A DNA stretch of 64,000 bases from Uranotaenia lowii (GCF_029784155.1 NC_073693.1:109678683-109742682), one strand, 5' to 3'. Shown: positions 1 through 10,334, counted from the first letter of the stretch. Program-made: numbers and translations. The notes: generated by a model from the letters alone, not told the origin.

Positions 1-2290
1 AGATTCAGATTTCAGATTCAGATTTCAGATTCAGATTTCAGATTCAGATTTCAGATTCAGATTTCAGATTCAGATTTCAGATTCAGATTTCAGATTCAGA
101 TTTCAGATTCAGATTTCAGATTCAGATTTCAGATTCAGATTTCAGATTCAGATTTCAGATTCAGATTTCAGATTCAGATTTCAGATTCAGATTTCAGATT
201 CAGATTTCAGATTCAGATTTCAGATTCAGATTTCAGATTCAGATTTCAGATTCAGGTTTCAAATTTAGATTTCAGATTCAGATTTCAGATTCAGATTTCA
301 GATTCAGATTTCAGATTCAGATTTCAGATTCAGATTTCAGATTCAGATTTCAGATTCAGATTTCAGATTCAGATTTCAGATTCAGATTTCAGATTCAGAT
401 TTCAGATTCAGATTTCAGATTCAGATTTCAGATTCAGATTTCAGATTCAGATTTCAGATTTAGATTTCAGATTCAGATTTCAGATTCAGATTTCAGATTC
501 AGATTTCAGATTTCAGATTCAGATTTCAGATTCAGATTCAGATTTCAGATTCAGATTTCAGATTCAGATTTCAGATTCAGATTTCAGATTCAGATTTCAG
601 ATTCAGATTTCAGATTCAGATTTCAGATTCAGATTTCAGATTCAGATTTCAGATTCAGATTTCAGATTCAGATTTCAGATTCAGATTTCAGATTCAGATT
701 TCAGATTCAGATTTCAGATTCAGATTTCAGATTCAGATTTCAGATTCAGATTTCAGATTCAGATTTCAGATTCAGATTTCAGATTTCAGATTCAGATTGA
801 GATTTCAGATTCAGATTTCAGATTCAGATTTCAGATTCAAATTTCAGATTCAGATTTCAGATTCAGATTTCAGATTGAGATTTTAGATTCAGATTTCAGA
901 CTCAGATTTAAGATTCAGATTTCAGATTCAGATTTCAGATTCAGATTCGGATTTCAGATTCAGATTTCAGATTCAGATTTCATATTTCAGATTCAGATTT
1001 CACGATTTAGATTTCAGTTCCAGATTTCAGATTTCAGATTTCAGATTCAGATTTCAGATTCAGATTTCAGATTCAGATTTCAGATTCAGATTTTAGATTT
1101 AAGATTTCAGATTTCAGATTTCAGATTTCAGATTTCAGTTTTCAGATTTCAGATTTCAGATTTCAGATTTCAGATTCAGATTTCAGATTCAGACTCAGAT
1201 TTCAGATTCAGATTTCAGATTCAGATTTCAGATTTCAGATTCAGATTTCAGATTTCAGATTCAGATTTCAGATTCAGATTTCAGATTTCAGATTCAGATT
1301 TCAGATTCAGATTTCAGATTTCAGATTTCAGATTTCAGATTTCAGATTTCAGATTTCAGATTTCAGATTCAGATTCAGATTTCAGATTCAGATTTAGATT
1401 CAGATTTCAGATTTCAGATTTCAGATTCAGATTTCAGATTTCAGATTCAGATTTCAGATTTCTGATTCAGATTTCAGATTCAGATTTCAGATTCAGATTT
1501 CAGATTTCAGATTTCAGATTCAGATTTCAGATTTCAGATTTCAGATTCAGATTTCAGATTTCAGATTCAGATTTCAGATTCAGATTTCAGATTCAGATTT
1601 CAGATTCAGATTTCAGATTCAGATTTCAGATTTCAGATTCAGATTTCAGATTTCAGATTCAGATTTCAGATTCAGATTTCAGATTCAGATTTCAGATTCA
1701 GATTTCAGATTCAGATTCAGATTTCAGATTCAGATTTCAGATTCAGATTTCAGATTCAGATTTCAGATTCAGATTTCAGATTCAGATTTCAGATTCAGAT
1801 TTCAGATTCAGATTTCAGATTCAGATTTCAGATTCAGATTTCAGATTCAGATTTCAGATTCAGATTTCAGATTCAGATTTCAGATTCAGATTTCAGATTC
1901 AGATTTCAGATTCAGATTTCAGATTCAGATTTCAGATTCAGATTTCAGATTCAGATTTCAGATTCAGATTTCAGATTCAGATTTCAGATTCAGATTTCAG
2001 ATTCAGATTTCAGATTCAGATTTCAGATTCAGATTTCAGATTCAGATTTCAGATTCAGATTTCAGATTCAGATTTCAGATTCAGATTTCAGATTCAGATT
2101 TCAGATTCAGATTTCAGATTTCAGATTCAGATTTCAGATACAGATTTCAGATTCAGATTTCAGATTCAGATTTCAGATTCAGATTTCAGATTCAGATTTC
2201 AGATTCAGATTTCAGATTCAGATTTCAGATTCAGATTTCAGATTCAGATTTCAGATTCAAATTTAAGTTTCAGATTTAAGATTCAGATTG
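1..2290. repeat. 13-bp satellite (AGATTCAGATTTC)n
   Basis: About 2.3 kb of nearly uninterrupted tandem repeat with a 13-bp unit AGATTCAGATTTC. It is itself made of two half-units, AGATTC and AGATTTC. The array runs off the left edge, so its true length is unknown. Homogeneity is highest at 1-780 and 1560-2250. The block at about 880-1560 is scrambled, with runs of the 7-bp half-unit AGATTTC alone and scattered point changes. The array decays at 2255-2300 into ordinary AT-rich sequence. Such homogenisation fits unequal exchange or replication slippage. No coding potential was seen. Confidence 0.97.
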
Positions 2291-2640
2291 CAGATACATG
2301 TTAAAGGTTTTTGTTCAACAATTCATTTCCGAGTTTTTCTCTCTACAGATTTTTGTAATAAAAGTAATAACATTTCAGTTCAAGGATTCTATAGAATTAT
2401 ACCTATATAGATTTGTAATTCAGATTTTGGCTCAGTGTTTTTAAATGTATAACCATACACTGATGAAAAATTTATTGCTTTTTCAATTAAATGATTCAGT
2501 AATGATATTCGAATTTTATTTTTAATGTTTTTATTTTTCAAATGAAATTTAAATGAAATATAGTTTTCTTAGAGACATTTCATAAACATTTTAGTTTTAA
2601 GTTTAATTAAATTTCTATTTGGTTTTTTAAGTTCTTGAAA
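2291..2640. other. AT-rich spacer, nothing recognised
   Basis: AT-rich sequence between the satellite and the RFWD3 5' region. I see no ORF, repeat family or RNA gene here. It would include the RFWD3 promoter if transcription starts near 2650-2870, but no unambiguous TATA or initiator element can be assigned. Confidence 0.5.
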
Positions 2641-2873
2641 TCAAATTTGTCCCAGTGTTGCCTGTCAAACTCTTTGTTTACGAGCATAAAACGCAGCATA
2701 AAATTTTTGCTTCAGCCAGCTGCAGTTCATTTTCAGTGGTATGTGGATTACAACATGAATTAAAACAGAATATCATCGATTCTAGCTGTAATTGTAAATT
2801 AAAATTATTGTGATTAAGATTTCCGTAGACGTAGAATTCGCGTACGCAACTTACGCCAGGACCGTTTACCAAG

Positions 2874-2954
2874 GTGAGCCAGTTTCCTTTGCCATTTTCC
2901 TAGGTTTGGTTTCCTCTAACTGTTGTTTTATTTTTCTTTCTTTATGTTGCGTAG
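2874..2954 (+). other. RFWD3: Probable 5' UTR intron of the RFWD3 gene
   Basis: A consensus donor AAG|GTGAGC starts at 2874. A pyrimidine-rich tract follows, ending in TTGCGTAG at 2954. The implied 81-bp intron is a normal insect size and lies about 145 bp upstream of the start codon at 3099. This is inference from splice consensus only. A transcript would decide it. Confidence 0.5.
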
Positions 2955-3098
2955 ATTCCCCAGCTGATTAGAGAAATCGCAGTTCAATTCGTTGTTCGCT
3001 GCTGGAGGAAGGGAAAAAGTGCGTCTCCGTTTTTATTGTGCTGCGGATGCTTGTGGATGGGGCTACCTTGGTTTGGTCATTGATTCTGGCTGAGCGAT

Positions 3099-3726
3099 AT
3101 GGATTCAGAGGAAACATCACAGTCAGCTGATCACGACACTTCCGGAGGGTCGTCAAATTTATTCGACGATGAACTGGCACCAGCTGCCGTTGATGTTCAA
3201 CAACATCCTGGTGCCGTCAGTGAGGATTCCCGGGAACCCGTGGCTTCGCTGGTGATTAACCATGAGCGCCAGGAGGAGGAGGAACATTTCTACGTACCTG
3301 CCAATTTGATTCCGGTGGCTTCCGAAGGTCAGGACGACTCACGCCAGGAACAGGCTTCCCTGGTAATTGAGCAGCCTACCGTTAATATGGAAATCGACTT
3401 GGCACGGATTCACCAGCCAGGTTTCCTGTCTCCGGTAATCATTCTCAACAATAACCTTATCATGGACACGGTTCCGGAAGCACAAGCCACGATAGAAATT
3501 GTGGAAGATGACGACACCGATGAAGTCGTGGTGGTGCAGGACCAGGCCGGTAACGAGCAGGCAGCCACGGTTACGGCGGCCCTGACGGCAGCCGCCCTGG
3601 AAGGACCGATTGTGCTGATTGAGGACACCCTGCGGATGGCAGGCGGTGCCGGAGCGCTCAACCTTTCGGCGGGTCCATCGTCGCTGGTGAGGAATCCAGC
3701 TGCCGCCGGGGAATCACCGAGAAGTC
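3099..3726 (+). CDS. RFWD3: RFWD3-like E3 ubiquitin ligase, coding exon 1 (acidic N-terminal region)
   Basis: Open from ATG at 3099 for 209 codons plus one base, to a perfect donor C|GTGAGT at 3726/3727. The encoded region is acidic and low complexity, beginning MDSEETSQSADHDTSGG and rich in E, D, Q, A and V. It has no recognisable fold, which fits the disordered N-terminus of vertebrate RFWD3 ahead of the RING. The exon ends in phase 1. The last base C joins GC at 16119-16120 to make an Arg codon, leading directly into KRRRINTPQKAPPPVPKP and the RING in exon 2, so the frame is preserved across the 12.4-kb intron. Joined length is 719 residues, against about 770 in human RFWD3. The link between exons is inferred from phase and splice consensus. 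The acidic N-terminus alone would not identify the family. Confidence 0.8.
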
Positions 3727-3739
3727 GTGAGTATTCTAA

Positions 3740-4330
3740 CTCCTAATTCCTAATAATAAAATGTCTTTGCTTTAAGTGTTTTGATAGACTTTTGAGTTTT
3801 TGCTGTTTTTGAAATTCAATATGACGTGTAATGGGGTTGAACAATCCATAGTTAAAACCCCAATCCATCATCATCGTTATTTGTTCATTCTACGTCATTC
3901 CGGTAGTTTCTCGGAATTCACAAATTTCTTTGAACAACGTTTCCAAGTTTTTCATAGCAATGATTTTGCCATAATTTATACTTATCCGTTCATTTCTAAG
4001 GCAAAAAATGACTGAGTTTATAAACATAAAAATCGGAAGTCCTAATAAACTTCTATGTAGGTATCCTTCTTAAGCTTCTTTCATGCTCATCTCTTGAGCG
4101 TTTGTAAAAAACATGTTCTGCATCACATTGAACGTAATTTTATCAAAATTGATCCACTACTGATTTTTTTTTATTATTTTTTAAAGTTGAACTACCGAAA
4201 AACCGTCCACACTTACCCCGGTGTACCTTACCTTCATATTTGGAAATATCTTTTATTAGCCAATTCTATGCTAATCTCAATTAAAAACTATCATGGGCTC
4301 AAAGTTTTTGAATCGAGTAAAGTTAGGTGA
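3740..4330. other. Intron sequence, nothing recognised
   Basis: AT-rich intronic sequence after exon 1. The short ORFs in it have no recognisable domain, and no terminal repeats were seen. Confidence 0.5.
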
Positions 4331-4340
4331 CAGGTAGGGC

Positions 4341-4701
4341 CCAACATAATACTATTCACTGTGACAACAAACCTCAGCCCTACAAAGGCTATTATTTGTT
4401 GCTCACTTCACACGACACAATACTACTCACTGTGATAACAAAACTGAGCTCTACAAGGGCTACTATTTGTTGCTCACTTCACACGACATACTACTCACTA
4501 TCACGACAAACCTCAGCCCTACAAAGGCTACTATTTGTTGTTCACTTCACACAACACAATACTTTTCATTGTGCCAATTACCCTCAGACCTACAACGGCT
4601 ACTATTTGATGCTCACTTCACATGACACAATACTATTTGTTGCTCAGTTCACACGACACAATAGCTACTATTTGTTGCTTACTTCACATGACACAGTGTT
4701 A
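4341..4701 (+). repeat. Degenerate minisatellite, unit about 78 bp
   Basis: About five imperfect tandem copies. The shared core reads CCTACAAAGGCTACTATTTG, followed by TTGCTCACTTCACACGACAC and a variable ATACTACTCACTGTGA segment. The last copies are shortened to the TATTTGTTGCTCACTTCACA part. The frame stays open through the array by chance, but the product has no known domain, so I do not call it coding. Confidence 0.85.
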
Positions 4702-4737
4702 CACATTTACACATTATACAACCGATATAAAAGAGGT

Positions 4738-5653
4738 TGGGTCATTCGGTTGATGGACATTAGGCCGAATAGGCTATTTGGCCCCACTAAGCCGAATGGG
4801 TTGTTCGGCCGACGGTTATCCAGCCGAAGCCTGTTAGGCCAAAAGGACGCAAGGCCGAAGGATGTTCGACCGAATGGTCACTAAGCCAAATGGTCACTAG
4901 GCCGAATAGTCATAAGGCCGAATGGTTATTAGGCCGAATGGTCATTGGGCCGAATCGTTGTAAGGCCGAATGGTCATTTGGCCGAATGGTCATTAGGCCG
5001 AATGGTCATAATGCTGAATGGTCGTAAGGCAGAATGGATGCTAGAAGGTCGTAAGGCAGAATGGCCGCAAGGCCGAAAGGTCTTAAGTCGAATGTTCGTA
5101 AGGTCGAATGGATGTTAGGCCGAAATGTCGTTAGGCCGAAAGTTCATTAGGCCGAATGGATGCACGGCTGGATTCAACCATTCGGCTTTGCGACCATTCG
5201 GCCTAGTGGCCATTTAGCCTAACTTATAGGCCTATCATAAATTCAGCCCAACGACCATTCAGTCGAACAACCATTCCGCCTAGTGGCCATTCGGCCTAAC
5301 GACCTTCTAGCATCCATTCGGCCTTACGACCATTCGGCTTTACGACGTTTCAGCCAAGCATCTATTCGCCCTTACGACCATTCGGCCTAGCATCCATTCG
5401 GCCTTACGAACATTCGGCCTTACGACCTTTCGGCCTAATGACCATTCGACCAAAGCACCATTCGGCCAATTGACCATTCAGCATTATGACCATTTGGCCC
5501 GAATGACCATTCGGCCCAATGACCATTAGGCCAAATAACCTTCAGCCTAATGTCCCATTCGGCCGAACATCCGTCGGCCTTTTAACCAACTCGGCCAAGC
5601 GACCTTCGGCCTAACATGTTTCGGCCTATCGGCCTTCGGCCGAATGTCTGACC
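4738..5653. repeat. Inverted array of GGCCGAATGGTCATTA-type repeats (foldback-like element)
   Basis: From about 4750 to 5165 the motif TTAGGCCGAATGGTCAT recurs roughly every 16-22 bp in one orientation. From about 5175 to 5645 the reverse complement ATGACCATTCGGCCTAA recurs. The whole region is therefore one huge imperfect palindrome built from tandem units. The outer ends are also complementary: GGGTCATTCGG on the left, and CCGAATGTCTGACCCC on the right. This is the architecture of foldback-type elements, whose long inverted ends consist of tandem subrepeats. No transposase ORF is present. Confidence 0.85.
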
Positions 5654-5880
5654 CCGTAGATATTACCATATCTGATTTATTTTGTTGCATGTATTTTGAA
5701 GAACATTATAAATATTCTGTTAAAACTCTTTTTTTACCCTTGAACATTAAAATAAAAAAAAATGAGTAGGGGAGGGGGGCTATTTTTTAGCGTTACGTAA
5801 TTTTTAGAGGGGGATGCGTCGCAGCGTTACGATTTGTGACATACGGAAGGAGGGGTGAAAAAAGTGCATTTTTGCGTTAC

Positions 5881-5894
5881 GTAATTAATGGATG
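5881..5894. repeat. Left target-site duplication of the Penelope insertion
   Basis: GTAATTAATGGATG here is repeated exactly at 8690-8703 on the far side of the inserted Penelope sequences. Removing the insert restores a continuous reading ...GCGTTACGTAATTAATGGATGCCGCC... in which only one copy remains. Confidence 0.85.
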
Positions 5895-5956
5895 TTGTTG
5901 AATTTAATCGACGTTTTTCGGCGAGTTTTACAAATTAAAACTGTTTTTTACCAGTT

Positions 5957-6003
5957 GTCCAGACGTTTCGAGCTACTTTGGCGTTCGCTCCTCTTCAGTG
6001 GAC
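5957..6003 (-). ncRNA. Hammerhead ribozyme motif (copy 1, in - strand PLE)
   Basis: Read on the - strand: GTCCA, CTGAAGA, one extra G, GAGC, a loop, GCTC, GAAA, CGTC, TGGAC. GTCCA pairs with TGGAC (stem I), GAGC with GCTC (stem II), and GAAAC-GUC supplies the catalytic core and the GUC cleavage triplet. Stem III is reduced to A-U plus a CG loop. The ACGU there is self-complementary, so a stable stem III would need a dimer. Minimal type-I hammerheads of this kind have been described in Penelope elements. Identical to the copy at 8549-8595. Confidence 0.8.
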
Positions 6004-6068
6004 ACTAAAATTTATTTTAAATTACAATTTAATGCTACAATTACAATTTTTGATTTCAAACTTACAAA

Positions 6069-7778
6069 TTACTGGCTTTCGTCCATACTAATTTGTTCTG
6101 GCTCAGTTTGTTTTGGTTTTCGTTTACATTTGTGTGTCAGTGTCTGTGTTAATTTGGAAATGACGGGGTCATATGCTGTTTTAAAATTACACGAATCTCG
6201 TTGTCTGTTTACAACATTGTTGTCCCCTCTTAGTTTTATGTAAAAAGTTTCTGTAGTTATTCTTGCGTTGTATCCTGCTACTCTTTCTAAAATTTTGGTG
6301 TTTTCAAAATCAAAAACATGACCAGTTTCTAAGCTGTGTTGTGCTAAACTAGTGCTCATTTGTTTCGTTGATACATTTGTTTTAGGTTGTTTGATTCGTT
6401 TTTCTAAAAACTGGCTAGTTTCACCAACGTATGATTTCTCACACTTTCCGCATTTTATTTCGTAGACCACATTAATGTTTTTATTTTTTGGAATTTTATC
6501 TTTTGTTTTTGTGAAAATTACGTTTTTTATTTTGTCTAATGGCTGGAAAGCAACATTAATATCAAATTGTCTAAGATATCTGGCTAGTTTTTCACCTAAG
6601 CTGGCACAGTAGGGGATGGTTACAAAATTATTCATAATCTTATTCGTAACACTAAGGCTATTATAAATTTGATGTGTTCTTTCTTTTATAATATTAGAAA
6701 CTAAATTCCTTGGATAGTTATTAAGTTTTAGAATTTTGTTAACTGTACTCAATGTTTTTTCCCTGTAAACAGTATGTGTGAGTCTTATTGCTCTGTCTAC
6801 TAGTGCTACAACTGTGTTCTTTTTGTGTGAAAAAGGGCTCAATGAATTAAAATCAAGATAGCGTCCTTCTTCATCCTTCGGGAACCATTCTGTCGTGATA
6901 ACATCCTCCTCTCGGCGCAAAATTGTGTCTAAGAACTTAATTCTACCATCAGTCTCGTGCTCGATGGTGAATTGAAGCCTTTGATGAAAACTGTTGAACG
7001 TGTTCAAAATTTCCATTTGCTGCTCGTTTTTGGCAGCAACCAAGCAATCGTCGACGTATCGCTTGAAAAACACCGGCGCGATTCCCTTTCCTCGCAGCTC
7101 AGCAAGCGCAGACTGCTCGATCCGTTCGAGAGCTATTGAAGCAACCACAGGACTCAGTGGTGAACCCATTGGGACTCCAAACTTCTGGGCGTAAAATTTT
7201 CCGTTGTGTTGAAAAAATGTAGATTTTAGCACCAGATCCAATAGTTGTAAAAAACTAAATTTTTCAATATGTGTATGTTGTTTTATTTCATCCCAACGGT
7301 TTTCAATAGTTTCCATCGCAAAATCGACAGGCACGTTTGTAAAAAGCGAAACAACATCCAACGAGAATAAAACCGTCTCCGGGGGAAGAAAAATTCTTCT
7401 CATTTCATCAACAAACTCGAAGCTGTTGTTGATATGATGGTCGGTTTTACCGGCGATTTTATTTAATATTCCTGCTAAATATTTGGCTATTTTGTAGGTA
7501 GCAGTGCCAATTGTTGAAACTATCAAGCGAAGTGGTCTACCTTCTTTGTGAGTTTTGGGAAGACCATACGCTCGAGGGGGATTACAATGAAAAACTTTTA
7601 ATCGATACATTGTACGTTTATCAATGAAATCCTGTTTTTGCCATTCACCGATAACGGCATTTATTTTCTTCAATGTGGAACTGGTGGGATCTTTTTCAAG
7701 GCTAACGTACGTATCTTGATCACTAAGAAGTTCTCGCATTTTTTCCTCATACTCATTCCGTTGCAGAGACTCACACAT
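6069..7778 (-). CDS. Penelope-like reverse transcriptase with GIY-YIG endonuclease (5'-truncated)
   Basis: An intact reading frame of 569 codons. The first residues (about MCES) come from the inverted junction, so the true N-terminus of the polyprotein is missing. Penelope RT motifs appear in order: FSLDVVSLFTNVP (motif A, about residue 138), FGVPMGSPLSPVVASI (motif B, about 203) and FKRYVDDCLVAA (motif C with catalytic YVDD, about 240). After a linker comes a GIY-YIG nuclease domain, VVYEIKCGKCEKSYVGET at about residues 440-457, with the conserved Arg in FLEKRIKQ. The position after IKQ is Pro here but His in the + copy, possibly a damaged residue. RT copies the element RNA at a chromosomal nick, and the GIY-YIG domain is thought to make that nick. 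The ORF is uninterrupted, but activity is unlikely without the N-terminus. Confidence 0.93.
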   Translation of the reverse strand: MCESLQRNEYEEKMRELLSDQDTYVSLEKDPTSSTLKKINAVIGEWQKQDFIDKRTMYRLKVFHCNPPRAYGLPKTHKEGRPLRLIVSTIGTATYKIAKYLAGILNKIAGKTDHHINNSFEFVDEMRRIFLPPETVLFSLDVVSLFTNVPVDFAMETIENRWDEIKQHTHIEKFSFLQLLDLVLKSTFFQHNGKFYAQKFGVPMGSPLSPVVASIALERIEQSALAELRGKGIAPVFFKRYVDDCLVAAKNEQQMEILNTFNSFHQRLQFTIEHETDGRIKFLDTILRREEDVITTEWFPKDEEGRYLDFNSLSPFSHKKNTVVALVDRAIRLTHTVYREKTLSTVNKILKLNNYPRNLVSNIIKERTHQIYNSLSVTNKIMNNFVTIPYCASLGEKLARYLRQFDINVAFQPLDKIKNVIFTKTKDKIPKNKNINVVYEIKCGKCEKSYVGETSQFLEKRIKQPKTNVSTKQMSTSLAQHSLETGHVFDFENTKILERVAGYNARITTETFYIKLRGDNNVVNRQRDSCNFKTAYDPVISKLTQTLTHKCKRKPKQTEPEQISMDESQ

Positions 7779-8459
7779 ACTGTTTACAGGGAAAAAACAT
7801 TGAGTACAGTTAACAAAATTCTAAAACTTAATAACTATCCAAGGAATTTAGTTTCTAATATTATAAAAGAAAGAACACATCAAATTTATAATAGCCTTAG
7901 TGTTACGAATAAGATTATGAATAATTTTGCAACCATCCCCTACTGTGCCAGCTTAGGTGAAAAACTAGCCAGATATCTTAGACAATTTGATATTAATGTT
8001 GCTTTCCAGCCATTAGACAAAATAAAAAACGTAATTTTCACAAAAACAAAAGATAAAATTCCAAAAAATAAATACATTAATGTGGTCTACGAAATAAAAT
8101 GCGGAAAGTGTGAGAAATCATACGTTGGTGAAACTAGCCAGTTTTTAGAAAAACGAATCAAACAACATAAAACAAATGTATCAACGAAACAAATGAGCAC
8201 TGGTTTAGCACAACACAGCTTAGAAACTGGTCATGTTTCTGATTTTGAAAACACCAAAATTTTAGAAAGAGTAGCAGGATACAACGCAAGAATAACTACA
8301 GAAACTTTTTACATAAAACTAAGAGGGGACAACAATGTTGTAAACAGACAACGAGATTCATGTAATTTTAAAACAGCATATGACCCCGTCATTTCCAAAT
8401 TAACACAGACACTGACACACAAATGTAAACGAAAACCAAAACAAACTGAGCCAGAATAA
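7767..8459 (+). pseudogene. Penelope C-terminal fragment with GIY-YIG domain (+ strand copy)
   Basis: Homologous to the C-terminal roughly 230 codons of the - strand Penelope ORF, starting at RLTHTVYREKTLSTVNKILK and ending KRKPKQTEPE at 8459. It contains the full GIY-YIG region (VVYEIKCGKCEKSYVGET, FLEKRIKQH). It lacks the whole reverse transcriptase, so it is a 5'-truncated copy. Only a handful of residues differ from the - strand copy (for example NKYINVV versus NKNINVV, and SDFE versus FDFE). The open frame extends upstream to an ATG at 7638, but that part is antisense to the other copy and meaningless. Confidence 0.9.
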
Positions 8460-8548
8460 ATTAGTATGGACAAAAGCCAGTAATTTGTAAGTTTGAAATC
8501 AAAAATTGTAATTGTAGCATTAAATTGTAATTTAAAATAAATTTTAGT

Positions 8549-8595
8549 GTCCACTGAAGAGGAGCGAACGCCAAAGTAGCTCGAAACGTCTGGAC
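8549..8595 (+). ncRNA. Hammerhead ribozyme motif (copy 2, in + strand PLE)
   Basis: Stem I 8549-8553 with 8591-8595; core CTGAAGA at 8554-8560; extra G at 8561; stem II 8562-8565 with 8579-8582; GAAA at 8583-8586; CGTC at 8587-8590 with cleavage expected after C8590. The 47 bases are identical to 5957-6003 on the other strand. The two motifs sit at opposite ends of the head-to-head insertion, facing outward. Confidence 0.8.
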
Positions 8596-8689
8596 AACTG
8601 GTAAAAAACAGTTTTAATTTGTAAAACTCGCCGAAAAACGTCGATTAAATTCAACAACAATACATCGCGGCGATTAACCAACATTCATC

Positions 8690-8703
8690 GTAATTAATGG
8701 ATG
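8690..8703. repeat. Right target-site duplication of the Penelope insertion
   Basis: GTAATTAATGGATG, an exact match to 5881-5894. Confidence 0.85.
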
Positions 8704-8787
8704 CCGCCTTGGGCAATTGCATGCGGGGCGTTTAGGAGGGTCGGTTTGGTAAAAAAAAAATCATGAGTCAATCGGGTATGGCCGATC

Positions 8788-10110
8788 TTATTTAGGACCA
8801 CTCTGTGACTTGGCTGATCTTTCCATTTTTCGGTGCAGTTTTTGATCCCATTTTAGGTCCCAAGCGAGCTGGATGTTGTAGATTGTCAATTTTTGGGCAT
8901 CTTTCTGGGAAACGGAAATTGGTGGAGGATCCATTTTACCTCCTTCGGTTGCCAGACGATCCGCGTATTCGTTGCCGGGAATTCCTTCGTGTCCAGGTAT
9001 CAAGACTGTTGAAACCCCTGGTTTTTGCTATAAAATGAACCCACCAGAAAACTGCTTCGCTCGAACGCCCATGTATTCAATGACAAGTGTTATTTCCGAC
9101 ATCACAAAAAACCACATTTTTTCTGAAAGTAGAGCATCTCGAGCTAGAGTAAAATATTTTACGCGAACACTGTTAGAAGTTGGTGATATATATTTTGTTA
9201 TCTTTGAGGATTTTCTTAGGACATATTACACTACAATCCGTGAGTAATCATGCAAAATAACTTAAATTGATTATTCTAAATGAATTTATTTCCTACCTAG
9301 AACTAAGTTTTCGAGCTTAAATATTACAACATTGTTTCTGCAAGTCATTCGGACCGTCTCAATAAGAGCAGTAAAAAAATTACCGAATCCGGAATACCGG
9401 AATAAGTAAGTTGACCATTAAAGTGCAAAATATTCTTTATTAAATATACAACTATAATTTGTTAAACTAGGAAACTGCTCTATCTTACAAACACGCACTG
9501 AACACAGAACATTTATAATTGGAAAAGGAAACTAAATTTGTAGGTATTCACACAAATCAAAAATATTTACAATAACTAATCCTGTACAATAAAATTTACA
9601 GTTTGAGCTGCTGTAATACAAGCTGCTACGAAAAATAGTTTTTCGTTCTACAATTCCGAACAAAGACTATGGTTACATTTTATTCGGACGTCTAGATCAG
9701 TGATTGAGGAAACCCATGGGTGTTTGAAGTTGCAAGCAGAAACAGCTTCTAGCACGCTGGTCGAGTCGGTGAAAATAGCAGAGCGGCCTGTGTCAGGGCA
9801 ATTGTTTTCCAGGGTATAGAGTATGGGCGATGTAATCGAAAAGTTATTCTTTCTCTCCTCAAGAAAAACCCGTAAGATTTGTCAAAAGTTGGGTGAAATG
9901 TTAGCTGCATCCCACTTGCAGTGATGCAAAACAATCACCCAAATTCGCTTCCATCGCCTATTGTATAGGCTTCGGCGTCGCATGGATACCGCAGCCAACT
10001 TTTTCGCTTTCGGATCCATCAGTGTAGAAGTAAGAAAGGAAGGGTATTTTTGGGCGATTAGAGGATGGAAGTGGGGAAGAACAACTGAGAATGATTAGCC
10101 TGCTTTAATT
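8788..10110 (-). pseudogene. RNase H domain remnant of a non-LTR retrotransposon
   Basis: Read on the - strand, two RNase H signatures occur in the expected order. First comes AIFTDSTSVLEAVSACNF at about 9790-9730, equivalent to the family motif around the catalytic Asp (xFTDSxSxLxAL). Then comes IPGHEGIPGNEYADRLATEGG at 9003-8940, the conserved GHxGIxGNExAD motif. Between them, about 9240-9690 does not read as RNase H and probably contains an insertion or decay. An in-frame stop lies between GGFIL and QKPGVST near 9030. The RNase H follows RT in I, Jockey-related and LOA-type LINEs, but the clade is not determined. It is a dead fragment. Confidence 0.75.
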
Positions 10111-10334
10111 TTTCGGGAATAACTGAAGCCAACTGTGGTGATTTTGTCATTCCAGTAGCGGAAGGGAGATGGTTTTCTAGGACAGAATTGGGGAAGAAGG
10201 GGGATGTTCAAAGTTTGCAAGTGTTCACGAGCGTACCGTAGAAAGGTGAGATAGAGAGAAGTATGTCACCTGCGTATATTAAGGTTTTAATTAAATTAGC
10301 GTTAAATATTTATAAGTACATCCAAAAAGAAGGA

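Larger units (their letters stand above)
5895..8689. mobile_element. Penelope-like retroelement, head-to-head double insertion
   Basis: A single insertion bounded by an exact 14-bp target duplication. It is made of two copies in opposite orientation. A longer - strand copy (about 7769 down to 5895) holds most of the RT-GIY-YIG ORF. A 5'-truncated + strand copy (about 7767 to 8689) holds only the C-terminal part. The copies meet head to head near 7767 with about 5 nt of shared sequence (AGACT). The shared 3' regions are almost identical, so the insertion looks young. The + copy carries about 27 extra bases (8663-8689) at its end that the - copy lacks. Both 3' ends carry a hammerhead-ribozyme motif. 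Inverted or partial tandem arrangements and hammerhead motifs are known traits of this retroelement class. Confidence 0.92.

Noticed and set aside
4327..4884. 185-codon ORF through the 78-bp minisatellite
   Set aside because: Repetitive composition, runs into the GGCCGAAT array, and has no domain. Explained by tandem repeats with unit length a multiple of three.
4750..5640. CRISPR-like array from the regularly spaced GGCCGAAT repeats
   Set aside because: The repeats flip orientation in the middle, spacing varies, and the organism is eukaryotic. A foldback or tandem-repeat explanation fits.
7638..7766. N-terminal 43 codons of the + strand Penelope ORF
   Set aside because: This stretch is antisense to the other Penelope copy and lies before the head-to-head junction.
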